From Bacteroides pyogenes_A (GTDB lineage: Bacteria > Bacteroidota > Bacteroidia > Bacteroidales > Bacteroidaceae), in NCBI RefSeq assembly GCF_048595595.1, contig NZ_CP184347.1: a stretch of 64,000 nt of DNA; one strand, 5' to 3'. Below, in pieces: positions 30,101 through 38,600 of the stretch. The translations under genes were made by a program, and so were the position numbers. The notes below the pieces were generated by a model, which saw only the letters and a list, made by a program, of their open reading frames with translations, was not told the origin of the DNA and searched no databases. The first letter of the stretch is position 1, and every line of letters begins with the position of its first letter.

Positions 30101-31967
30101 ATTGTGGGCGATTATTCAAAGACAAGAACTATCTTCTGATTTGCTTCAAGTTATAACCGAATGGGCTGTCAATAGGGACAAAAATCATTTTATGTGGGGT
30201 GCTGAGTCCCTCATTGTAAATACCATTGTTAACGATTCTCGAATTAAAGCTAAACTTCTTGAAGCATTAGAGGGGATGAAAAGTTATCAGCATATTGTTG
30301 TCCATCCTCTCATCCAAAACTGGGGACAAGATGCTGATGTTATCGAAAAACTTCAGCGATGTCTGGATGAGATGCCGTTAAACCAATCTTCGTGGATAGC
30401 AGGATATGCATATGAAATATACCAAGGCAATGACGAACGTATTAAGGCATATCTAGATAAATGTATCGATAATGCGAACAAGGATATAATGAAAGACCGT
30501 GCAGTGTCTGTGTATATAGAACATTACAAGGAGGAATTTGCAGAAAGGTACATACCACGGATACTCAATGGAGAAATCTCGATGAGTGACCATATCCTCG
30601 GTTCAAAATGGGGCATACTGGAAGCCATTATACAGAATTATTCTGAGCGTCAGGATGTCAAAGAGTACCTTCTGACTAATTATTCTGACGACTATAGATT
30701 TGCTGGTCAGATTATAGTAAAATATCATGGTTCTGAGTTAGCCTCTCGAATGCTCAAGAAGTGGTATCACATGGATACGCGTTTAAGACTCATGATGATA
30801 CATAAGATTTCCAACCTGTCGAGTATGGACGAGCATTTAGAGGGAATGTTACACCTATTCAAACAGGAAGGGAATGCCTATGTCCTTTGTGATATGGTCT
30901 TATGTCTAGTTGTTCATTTGAAAAGGACGGGGAGGGATACAGACGTATTCAAAGTTACCGAGGAGGTGTTCGATACGGCTCAGGTGACAACAGAATACAC
31001 ATACAAAATGCGATTCTGTATATATCTAATGTATCATAAGCTTGATGAATATGTGCAGTTAAACTTGAGTTCTGGTGGTAAAGAGTATGAATTTTCCCAG
31101 ATGCACATTTTCTACAATGATAGTCCATATATTGAGAAAACAATCGTTGATGAGGCTGATTATTTACTTGCCGATGATATGGCTAATTTAAAGAAAATTG
31201 TTAAGGAAGACAAGTGTATCTATTCCTATGTTGTTTTCTTCTCAAAATATATTAACACAACATCAGACGCGGCTCGAATCATTGTAAAGTATCTTAATGA
31301 AAATAGAGATAATATTGACGATGCAAATATTCTGCTGTTCTTAATGAAAGTGGGAAACCAGAAACAGTTATTGAAAGAATTGGTTATAGCCAATATAGAT
31401 AATACGAATAGCGAAATGTCTGCGACATTGGCTCAAATCATTGTCACTGAATTTGATAAAGATGAAGATATAAAACAGCTTCTGAAGCTGGAAGAGTGGA
31501 AATGGCATGATGATTCCTTTAATAGAATATCAATTAATTGTTCACTCAACACTAACGTGGAAAATTTGAAAGAGATTTATAGCAAGTTAAAAGAGAACAA
31601 GTATGAATTGACTAATTGTTATGCCTCATACAACTTCATATTCTCAATGATGGATGATAACAAAGTTGTGGAGAACCTGAAATACTACTTGACCAAACTT
31701 CAAGAGACTTTTGTCTATCGAATGATTGTTACCCCCTTGACCATGAGGTTGAAACGAAATAAAGCAACGGCTGATAAACTATATGAAGAACTATTACAGA
31801 CTGAAGATCCAAGAATCAGAGTGGGCTTCTATTCAGTTCTTTCATCAGCAGGTGTAAAATCGGTAGAACTAAGAGGTTGGAGAGAACATCAATATCAGCA
31901 TCTTGATGAATATGGACATGATATTGTGTTGAATAGAGATAGGAAGTTGATTGTGATTGTACAATGA
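27084..31967 (+). CDS. Trypsin-like protease fused to NACHT NTPase (bacterial NLR-like defence protein)
   Basis: This giant 1627-residue protein has an N-terminal serine-protease domain with an apparent triad H48 (FTAQHIF), D99 (GEDFLIIKID) and S171 (HGMSGGGVF). A NACHT NTPase follows, with Walker A VGGPGSGKSS (about 344-353) and Walker B ILLIADGIDEW (about 421-431), then the FSSRE sensor region. From roughly residue 750 onward it is helical, probably HEAT-like repeats that would sense a phage trigger. The layout effector-NTPase-sensor is that of animal NLRs and bacterial STAND defence proteins. Protease activity released on oligomerisation is the likely output. Codon use is A/T-rich relative to the flanking chromosome. 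Confidence 0.85.
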   Translation: MNSTFDIRSNCVKIKADIKGRGLQFRGSGVLYPLDGDDEYDYIFTAQHIFKDTRKKKLNAVLDKIGTIEIEVFEDGHFVTYKTITKDTISNSLLPIGEDFLIIKIDKSEKHFTPFLLADDLIEEKSMQLYGVSGEAQDIITRLDCKCVDSKVDLVNITSHVDKMDSLHGMSGGGVFAQNQPLMYGVLWKYAATEGEFHNVKITQVLEEKIKSQLTLRRWKSLNFIKITQCKQAMYVVYGSLFRDVNDSILVNRNNTRFPLEARFVMPDFIDEVQSLYSDDQVKPEEKFVLADPTNLYIKSSEIQEYSEQYLKEFYSQLNKTSNREIRIPASTILNPSRNILLIVGGPGSGKSSLLKYLTLQLLKGKMDIYDGYLPVWMPFSYMARNCDSDIKSIVRDWLQESKLWEKNSHYLEYAFEQQKILLIADGIDEWGDEPLQADRIIRKVKAETEAGNLLAIFSSREYGIANINSPFSTSDTYTIAPLSALQQDELVKKCVDHYNGLVRETKRTAEFLSAKLRSLHDVDRMKENPMLLTILIGQYLQGNELPHNNIAAMDCIMEQLFVKHQQSRKYQAYDYSGSFDYTSNKMMLGVLSKEMFDYYNDGSMDKTQAEILLNQYLNSQTSGQELNNARIVDDLFRHDTHQLGVIEERIGSRISFINRQLQEFMTAKYLSVDIERAKAFIRDNVSNTGLHQVVLFLFEMMPASAFVGLYNILKPIRTNDYRDYYLYKLKLEVLVRSVKAPKYFLLEEIEEYIQRIEWESDYDFKHDLLEILLDGLYNTSLQARIEDFISRYIPSASVYHDIRLSGLAQVANLTEEDRQFVVLTVINGDVSNKILASKVIRNHIAGDEKLLEMVNSYIVPSTLPEVVAFFIRSVIVDGIDIDQENELIRKVVAGDIFTHFYQMEFSLFKGEPVLSDGILELVSELPFSIREEANRLLQQYFLQDDAVMQKALKSVSAPYREQGSISKDIAWKYLLTCWINHPNVIKAIREELNKEYSFNFGNGYELWAIIQRQELSSDLLQVITEWAVNRDKNHFMWGAESLIVNTIVNDSRIKAKLLEALEGMKSYQHIVVHPLIQNWGQDADVIEKLQRCLDEMPLNQSSWIAGYAYEIYQGNDERIKAYLDKCIDNANKDIMKDRAVSVYIEHYKEEFAERYIPRILNGEISMSDHILGSKWGILEAIIQNYSERQDVKEYLLTNYSDDYRFAGQIIVKYHGSELASRMLKKWYHMDTRLRLMMIHKISNLSSMDEHLEGMLHLFKQEGNAYVLCDMVLCLVVHLKRTGRDTDVFKVTEEVFDTAQVTTEYTYKMRFCIYLMYHKLDEYVQLNLSSGGKEYEFSQMHIFYNDSPYIEKTIVDEADYLLADDMANLKKIVKEDKCIYSYVVFFSKYINTTSDAARIIVKYLNENRDNIDDANILLFLMKVGNQKQLLKELVIANIDNTNSEMSATLAQIIVTEFDKDEDIKQLLKLEEWKWHDDSFNRISINCSLNTNVENLKEIYSKLKENKYELTNCYASYNFIFSMMDDNKVVENLKYYLTKLQETFVYRMIVTPLTMRLKRNKATADKLYEELLQTEDPRIRVGFYSVLSSAGVKSVELRGWREHQYQHLDEYGHDIVLNRDRKLIVIVQ

Positions 31968-32006
31968 CAATGACTTAAGATTAGGTATATAAAATATTTT
32001 CTTTGT

Positions 32007-32342
32007 ATGATAGCACAAACTCAATTGAAAAAGCCAAGTAACTGGCAAGACTTTGAAAAACTCTGCAAATTATTGTGGGGTGAAATATGGACTTGTGAAG
32101 ATACAATAAAACGACATGGTTGCCAAGGGCGAAATCAGCATGGTGTTGGTGTATTTTCATATGTTGAAAAATATGGCGGATATTGTGATATTCAATGCAA
32201 AGGTAAGGATGACTATGCGAATGATCAGTTAACAGAAGGTGAGATTGATACAGAAATAGAAAAGGCACTAGGCTTCGAGCCCGAATTAAAGTTGTTGATT
32301 TTTGCAACTACTGCGAATAAAGATGCCTATGCTGTATTATAG
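32007..32342 (+). pseudogene. Truncated N-terminal restriction-endonuclease-like domain gene
   Basis: Its 111 residues match the start of PD-(D/E)xK-type N-terminal domains fused to large defence NTPases (NWQDFEKLCKLLW, HGCQGRNQHG, YCDIQCKGKDDYAND, DTEIEKALGFEP). The reading frame stops just before repeat copy B, where the family normally continues into a much larger protein. The expected catalytic Asp in the segment GRNQHGVDVFG appears as Gly here (HGVGVFS), which also points to lost function. It is probably a fragment cut off by the rearrangement that placed repeat B. It follows the NACHT gene by 39 bases and could still be transcribed. Confidence 0.7.
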
Positions 32343-32392
32343 TGGTTGATTATAATGGCTTATTATCAGTGTTTTATGACTTAAGATATACT

Positions 32393-32766
32393 GCTCAAAA
32401 ATCGAAGATTTAACACTTTTCTTCGTTGCCTATCTCAAAACAGAGGGAAAATGGGGAAAATCGTTCTCTTTTGCCCCGAAATCTCCGCTTCGCAAAGATA
32501 AGGCATCTCGGGGATAATTTCGCCGATTACGTCTGCAAAATGGAAGGCTGGTTTACGGATTTTCGGGTTGCCTTTTGTGGCTTGGCAAGGGGCGAGTCTT
32601 GCTTTGCTTTTGAGGTAGGAGTTGGGATTGTTTTGCAGCCCCCAAAAGAAAGTCGGTAGATATGATTCAGTCTGGCTTTGGCGAAGCCATCTCTTTTTCT
32701 CCCTCTGTTAGGTTTACTTTAATGCACGTATATATGAATACGGAGATAAAGTAAAGTTGGTTTCGG
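32393..32766 (+). repeat. Long direct repeat, copy B (with terminal palindrome)
   Basis: This is the second copy of the 25097-25487 repeat, in the same orientation, 7.3 kb away. It ends in TTTACTTTA (32713-32721) and TAAAGTAAA (32747-32755) around the same CGTATATATGAATACGGAGA core. The two copies differ at many positions, so the duplication is old or the copies came from different related elements. Confidence 0.85.
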
Positions 32767-32780
32767 TGATTTATACTGTG

Positions 32781-32862
32781 ATTCGCTTGAAAAAATGTCG
32801 TGTAATGGGGATGATTCGTTGGAAAAAGTGTAACGAATTCGGTTTATTCGCTTGAAAAAGTG
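32781..32862 (+). repeat. Three iteron-like direct repeats with 32-33 bp period
   Basis: The core ATTCGCTTGAAAAA(A/G)TGT occurs at 32781, 32814 (as ATTCGTTGGAAAAAGTGT) and 32846. The spacers differ. The 32-33 bp period equals about three helical turns, so a protein could bind all three on one face of the DNA. No gene reads through them. They lie just beyond repeat copy B. Confidence 0.7.
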
Positions 32863-32906
32863 TAGAACTACTGTATTATACTTGCATTCAACAGAAAAAC
32901 ATTAAG

Positions 32907-32968
32907 CCACAATATATCATATAATATATGAACACGTGCTTTTTTGTTCACTATATGATATATTGAGG
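32907..32968. terminator. Large A/T-rich hairpin downstream of the metallophosphoesterase operon
   Basis: Arms CAATATATCATATA (32910-32923) and TATATGATATATTG (32952-32965) pair perfectly, with inner GAACA/TGTTC. The hairpin lies 37 bases beyond the metallophosphoesterase stop codon and may terminate that minus-strand operon. It could also be a protein-binding inverted repeat. Confidence 0.5.
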
Positions 32969-33001
32969 CTTTAAAGTGTATTACCGGCGAACCTATGCCT
33001 T

Positions 33002-33769
33002 TCACAAGACAAGGCACTTGTCCGGAGCAAAACCATTGGCGATATGTTCATTTTGGAAAACATATCCCATCTGATTGCAAACGACCTTTGTTCCGTTTAT
33101 CTCAGCATCAATGTTGGTATGTGAATGCCCATAAACCCATGCGTCAATGCGACTGTCGGCAATAAGCCCACTCAGTTCAGTTGCAAATGCACTATTCAGC
33201 ACTGAACCTTTATGGTGAGGGGCGACGACCTCCAATGTGGGAAGATGATGTGTTACTACCACAATGTGCTTTGCGGTGCTTTCAGTTAGACTATGCTTGA
33301 TGAAATCCAAGCAGAATTCATGCATCTGATTAAACTCCTCAGTTTGGAGTAATTTGCCATTATACATTATTTGCCGAAAGTCGTTCATGCCTTTCCATAT
33401 AAAATACTCGTCAGAAGGAGAAATCTGAGACCACAAAGTGCTCATGATAAAATCAGTATCATCAATCTTTACTACTTGATTCTGGTAATATCCTACATTC
33501 TTCTTGAACATCCAATTCCATTGCAGTCCCTTATCCATCACATCACAATAATTGTAATACTCATGGTTTCCGGGCACAAGGAGCACTTGCCGATAATTTA
33601 CAGATGCTCATTTCCAAAAATTACTCAAAGGTGCAACCTTGTTTTTCAAATAGAATATATCTCCGGCAAGAACCAGAACATCGCCAGTTACAGGTAATTC
33701 ATTATGTTTCATCCACCTGCTGTTATCGCTGAATTCCAAATGCAGGTCGCTCATATATTGTATCTTCAT
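33002..33769 (-). pseudogene. Metallophosphoesterase gene with a premature stop codon
   Basis: Read from the ATG at 33769, the frame gives a 255-residue calcineurin-like phosphoesterase: MSDLHLEFSD (DxH), LAGDIFY (GD), VPGNHEYYNY (GNHE), VVTHHLP and VYGHSHTN. Codon 54 is TGA (33608-33610), and the same frame continues without any shift to the normal end. A single base change (TGG to TGA) would explain it. The downstream part could start at a GTG at 33586 but would lack the first two metal-binding motifs. It is the last gene of a three-gene minus-strand operon with a coiled-coil protein and a second phosphoesterase. Confidence 0.85.
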
Positions 33770-33782
33770 AATCTTTTGTTTA

Positions 33783-34325
33783 TTAATATTTTGTGTAAAT
33801 CAGTTCATAATTCTTTGAATTCGATTCATCGCCAATAATACCCTCCAAGAAAGAAAATTTATTATACAGGAATTGGTAGTGTTCAAGTTCTTCTTCCTCA
33901 AAGTCTATGTTCTCATAGCAGTTGTCTATCTCCTTGTTGATTTTATCGTACAAATCGACGGTCGTTTTGGCTATTCGTACTTCCAACTTGGCAATATCTT
34001 CTTTATTCTTAGCAATAGCCTTTTTACAATGTTCGATTTCTTCTTTGTAAAAGCATAAAACCTCCTCAAGAAGGACGTTTGTCAGCACACTTGGAGATGG
34101 ACTACATGGAAGCACAGTCAATTCACGACTTGGGGTAGTAGTAAGATAAAACAATTTACACCCCAAAGACTTTGCAACCTGTTTGTTATATTCATCTATT
34201 TCGCGAATGACTTTCATCAAATCTTCTTTAGATTGACTTTGGCATTCTTCATGAGACGGATGCTCTTTCTTTTTCAACAAAGGCATATTTTTGTGCCTTA
34301 AATAGACCGTTGTATATTCACTCAT
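33783..34325 (-). CDS. Coiled-coil protein between two metallophosphoesterases
   Basis: The gene encodes a 180-residue soluble protein with no family I recognise. The N-terminal half is mixed. The second half (about residues 85-150) is strongly helical with heptad-like Glu/Lys patterns (EEIEHCKKAIAKNKEDIAK), so a coiled coil is likely. It lies between two phosphoesterase genes, with 13- and 16-base gaps, and so is probably a partner or scaffold of those enzymes. Confidence 0.65.
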   Translation of the reverse strand: MSEYTTVYLRHKNMPLLKKKEHPSHEECQSQSKEDLMKVIREIDEYNKQVAKSLGCKLFYLTTTPSRELTVLPCSPSPSVLTNVLLEEVLCFYKEEIEHCKKAIAKNKEDIAKLEVRIAKTTVDLYDKINKEIDNCYENIDFEEEELEHYQFLYNKFSFLEGIIGDESNSKNYELIYTKY

Positions 34326-34341
34326 ACATAAACCTCCTTTT

Positions 34342-34923
34342 TTATTTCTTATGAAATTGCTCTACTTGTTTTTCAATCATCCTTTTTACCTGTTCAAATG
34401 ATATGGGGGTAAAGTTATTGTTATCAACCCCTACATCGTATTGCGTCGGATAGAGATACTGAAGCCGGGCAGCGTCAATTCCAGTGTTATTCTTCCTTGT
34501 ATGTACGTGTCCGAAAAGTTGCCACACATCTTTATATCCGCCATCAAAACATAGAAAAGGATAATGGTTCAAATATATCCTTTGTTTACCGACCTCTATG
34601 TGCATCTGCATTGCCACATGTTCAAATCTGTCAATGTAGCCTTGACGTATATTCTTCAAATCATGGTTGCCCATAATCAGATATATCTTTCCGTTCAACC
34701 TGTCAAGGATTTTAGTCCATTCGGCTGAACCGCCAAGACAGAAATCACCTAAGTGAAAAACAATATCATACTGTCCGACAGTATTATTCCAATTGGATAT
34801 GATTGTTTCATTCATCATTTCCACATCCTTAAACGGCCTGTTGCAGAAACGAATGATATTCCCATGATAAAAATGGGTATCAGATGTAAAGAACACCTTG
34901 CTGCCATCAAATTTATAGTTCAT
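34342..34923 (-). CDS. Metallophosphoesterase (calcineurin-like)
   Basis: This 193-residue protein carries all the metal-binding motifs of the fold: FTSDTHFYHGN (DxH), FHLGDFCLGG (GD), IMGNHDLKN (GNHD), NHYPF and FGHVHTRKN (GHxH). It belongs to the small phosphoesterase group that acts on nucleotides or phosphodiesters, but its substrate cannot be read from sequence. It is first in the minus-strand operon divergent from the big defence operon. A possible promoter (minus-strand TAATTTTG, complement at 35277-35284) lies far upstream, giving a leader of about 350 bases. Confidence 0.85.
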   Translation of the reverse strand: MNYKFDGSKVFFTSDTHFYHGNIIRFCNRPFKDVEMMNETIISNWNNTVGQYDIVFHLGDFCLGGSAEWTKILDRLNGKIYLIMGNHDLKNIRQGYIDRFEHVAMQMHIEVGKQRIYLNHYPFLCFDGGYKDVWQLFGHVHTRKNNTGIDAARLQYLYPTQYDVGVDNNNFTPISFEQVKRMIEKQVEQFHKK

Positions 34924-35040
34924 TTCTTCTCAATTTATGTGCATCACTGCACGTTAATAATCTGGTTACCAACAGCCCATCAGACGGAAATGGCAGAAGA
35001 GCATCATAAAGGCGACTGTCACAAATGGGCATACAAACAA

Positions 35041-35077
35041 AATAGTTGGAAAGTTTGGTAAGGACTCTCCAACTATT
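35041..35077. promoter_or_regulatory. Inverted repeat in the divergent intergenic region
   Basis: AATAGTTGGA (35041-35050) and TCCAACTATT (35068-35077) are perfect complements with a 17-base loop. The 34924-35429 gap holds this repeat, a TTTGCATTG/CAATGCAAA repeat (35239-35280) and two divergent -7 elements, but no convincing gene. Confidence 0.5.
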
Positions 35078-35276
35078 CAGTTTCTATTCTCTCAAAGTAC
35101 AATAATGTACTCGCTATGTTCGTTGGAAAGTATTTACTAAACGAGGTTCAATACGTGAAACATGAACACTCGACACAGATTCAGTGCGTTTATTGCTCTG
35201 AATTGCGGTTGTTATAGGTAATATGTTCATTCTGCTTCTTTGCATTGTTAATATTTATATTGTCTCAAAAGCAATG

Positions 35277-35284
35277 CAAAATTA
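35277..35284 (-). promoter_or_regulatory. -7 element facing the metallophosphoesterase operon
   Basis: The minus strand reads TAATTTTGCATT, whose first eight bases match TAnnTTTG. The same 12 bases occur on the plus strand at 35392-35403 at the other divergent promoter, which suggests that both are read by the same factor. Confidence 0.4.
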
Positions 35285-35391
35285 GCAAATAAATCCCATT
35301 CTCACATCACCTTTCATTAAATTCTTTTGCCATAATACTATGATATAGGATTTTATTTCTTCGATCATGCTCGCGAACCAAATAAAATATG

Positions 35392-35399
35392 TAATTTTG
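35392..35399 (+). promoter_or_regulatory. -7 element of the 18.7-kb defence operon
   Basis: TAATTTTG matches TAnnTTTG and lies 30 bases before the ATG of the XRE regulator gene. All following genes to 54098 are closely spaced, so this may be the main promoter of the operon. Confidence 0.55.
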
Positions 35400-35429
35400 C
35401 ATTTGACGCAATCTATAATTGAATACAGT

Positions 35430-35636
35430 ATGGCGAATTTGAATTGTATAAAGGCTGTTTTAGCTGAAAAGGGGATTATGAGTAAGTGGCTTGCTAAAAC
35501 TTTGAAGAAAGATCCGGCAACGGTATCAAAGTGGTGCAACAATCATTCACAACCCGATTTATACACATTGGCACGAATAGCAGAAGTTTTGGATGTGGAT
35601 ATACACAAATTAATTTGTCATACAAAAGAAGAATAG
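35430..35636 (+). CDS. XRE-family helix-turn-helix regulator
   Basis: This 68-residue DNA-binding protein consists almost entirely of an HTH_3/XRE domain (AEKGIMSKWLAKTLKKDPAT, then VSKWCNNHSQPD and LARIAEVLDVDIHKLI). The ATG at 35430 gives the family's usual N-terminus. An upstream in-frame ATG would add 21 atypical residues across the -7 element. It lies 4 bases before the helicase gene and is the first gene of the defence operon, so it probably controls its own promoter and perhaps the divergent one. Small XRE regulators commonly keep restriction-modification operons in check during establishment. Confidence 0.85.
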   Translation: MANLNCIKAVLAEKGIMSKWLAKTLKKDPATVSKWCNNHSQPDLYTLARIAEVLDVDIHKLICHTKEE

Positions 35637-35640
35637 AGGA

Positions 35641-38600
35641 ATGGAACAACCTAAGTTGATAAACAACATAAGTGAGCGTGTTGTGGATGACCTCAAGGGA
35701 CGGTTATCCAAAGGTGCTTGTGTGTCTATTGCTGCGGCTTCATTCTCCATTTATGCCTACGAAGCATTGAAAGAAGAACTGGAGCAGGTGGAGCAATTGC
35801 GTTTCATTTTCACGTCTCCTACTTTCATCAAGGACAAATCAAAGAAAGAGAAACGAGAGTTTTTCATCCCTAAACTTAACCGAGAGCGCAATTTGTATGG
35901 TACGGACTTTGAAATTCGTCTGCGCAACCAGTTGTCACAGAAAGCCATTGCCAAAGAATGTGCCGACTGGATTCGCAGAAAAGTGCAATTCCGTTCCAAT
36001 GCTTCGCAAGAACAGATGGGTGGATTTATGCACATCAACAACGACACCCAGCAGGTTTATATTCCATTCAATGAGTTTACCACCACACAGTTGGGATGTG
36101 AGCGTGGTGCTAATGTATATAATGTAGTCAATGTATTGCCTTCACCAACAGCAAGTACCTACTTGGATATTTTCAATGAGCAGTGGAACAATGATGAGAA
36201 GTTTGAGGATGTAACGAAGCGTATATTGGAGTACATAGACACTGTATATCAGGAAAATGCTCCAGAATACATCTACTTCATCGCACTTTATAATATTTTC
36301 AACGAGTTCTTGGAAGACATCAGCGAAGATGTGTTACCCAATGAGCGCACGGGCTTCAAGACCAGTGCCATTTGGAATAAGCTTTACAACTTTCAACGTG
36401 ATGCTGCGCTGGCTATCATCAACAAGTTGGAAAAATACAATGGTTGCATCCTTGCCGATTCAGTAGGTCTTGGCAAGACCTTTACGGCATTGGCGGTTAT
36501 CAAGTATTACGAGAACCGTAATAAGTCGGTGCTTGTACTTTGCCCTAAAAAATTGAATGACAACTGGCAGACTTTCCGTGCCAATTACAAAAACAACCCC
36601 GTAGCTGCCGATCGGCTAAGGTATGACATCCTCTTCCACTCCGACCTTTCACGCGACCGTGGTTTGAGTAATGGCCTCGACTTGGAGCATGTGAATTGGG
36701 GAAACTATGACTTGATTGTGATTGACGAAAGCCACAACTTCCGCAATGGTGGTAATGTGGACGAAGAGGATGAAGCGGATTTTGATACGCTCGTAGAAAC
36801 AGACCGCCACAAGGAGAACCGTTATCAGCGATTGATGCGATGTGTCATCCGTCAGGGTGTGAAAACGAAAGTACTCATGCTGTCAGCAACTCCTGTCAAC
36901 AACCGATTCGGCGATTTGAAGAACCAGTTACAACTGGCATACGAGGGGCGTGTGGAGAATATCAACGAAGCCCTCGAACTAGACCGCAACATTGGCGACA
37001 TATTCAAGTCTGCTCAGACTGCCTATAATCGTTGGGCTAAGTTGGAGCCAAGCGAACGGACTACGGAACGATTGCTGTCAAGTCTTCAGTTTGACTTTTT
37101 TCAGATGCTCGATGCCGTGACCATCGCACGTAGTCGTAGTCATATCATCAAGTATTACGACACGAAAGATATTGGCGAGTTTCCTAAGCGGCTTGCCCCT
37201 TTGTCTCGTCGTCCGCGTTTGACGGACTTGGGCGATGCCATCAATTTCAAGGATATTGCCGAGCAACTCAATGCTCTAAATCTTTCCATATACACCCCTT
37301 CGCTTTATCTCTTCGATTGTGCCCGTAGTGGTTACAGTATCGACTACGATGGTGAAGGTCTGTCTATTGACGGTCGTGAGAAAGGCTTGCGCAAGCTCAT
37401 GGCCACCAACCTGTTGAAACGTCTAGAAAGTTCGGTCAATTCTTTCCGACTGACGCTTAACCGCATCCATGAGTACATTCGGCAGACAATGGAACTGATA
37501 GATGCATACGACAAGAAACATTCCGGTGCAACCATTGATGTATCTTCTTTCACTGATGATATGGACTCATCCGAAGGCGACACCGACCCATTTGCCACCA
37601 AGAAGTCGAAGATTTCATTGGCTGACATGGACTATGTGAGTTGGCGACGCGATCTTGAAGCCGATTTTGAACGGTTAGACCTGCTCTTGCTGATGTTGAA
37701 GGACATTACGCCCGAACACGACAGTAAGTTGCAGATGCTTATCGAGGATTTGAAACATAAGTTCCGCAACCCGATAAACGGAGGTAACAAGAAAGTGCTT
37801 ATATTTACGGCATTTGCCGACACAGCCAATTATCTCTATGAGCAGTTATCCACGAAGATAAAGGAAACCTGCGGACTTGATACGGCTCTTATCACCGGCT
37901 CTACCGATGGAAGATGCACATTGCCGAAGTTTCCTATGTCGTTCAATAATGTGCTGACTTATTTTTCACCTTTGTCGAAAGACCGTTCAGCCCTCTTTCC
38001 CAATGCCACGGGTGAGATTGATGTACTTATAGCTACTGATTGTATCAGCGAAGGCCAAAATTTACAGGATTGCGACTACCTCATCAATTATGACATTCAT
38101 TGGAATCCCGTACGCATCATCCAGCGTTTCGGGCGTATCGACCGTATCGGTAGCCGGAACAAACAAATCCAGCTTGTCAACTACTGGCCGGATATGGAAC
38201 TTGACGACTATATTCAGCTCAAAGGACGTGTCGAAAGCCGAATGAAAGCCACCATCCTTACCGCAGCAGGTACTGGCAATCCGCTTTCTATGGGCGAAGA
38301 AGCCGATTTGGAATATCGCCTTGGACAATTAAAAAAGTTGCAGAATGAAGTGGTCGACATAGAAGATATGGACACCGGTATCAATATCATGGATTTGGGA
38401 TTGAACGAGTTTCGGCTTGACCTCCTGCAATATGTCAAGGAACATCCGGATATTGAACATGCACCTTTCGGATTGAATGCGGTGGTAGCCGGTTCCGAAT
38501 TGGCGAAACCGGGCGTGATGTTTGTGTTGAAGAACCGCAACAATGCCGTTAATATTGACCGTAAGAATCAACTGCATCCTTTCTACATGGTCTATCTGGC

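Noticed and set aside
32781..32862. CRISPR array
   Set aside because: Only three units, short core, spacers of about 15 bases and no cas genes in the window.
34753..35061. 102-codon plus-strand frame running from inside the metallophosphoesterase into the divergent gap
   Set aside because: It is mostly antisense to a well-supported gene and shows no domain.
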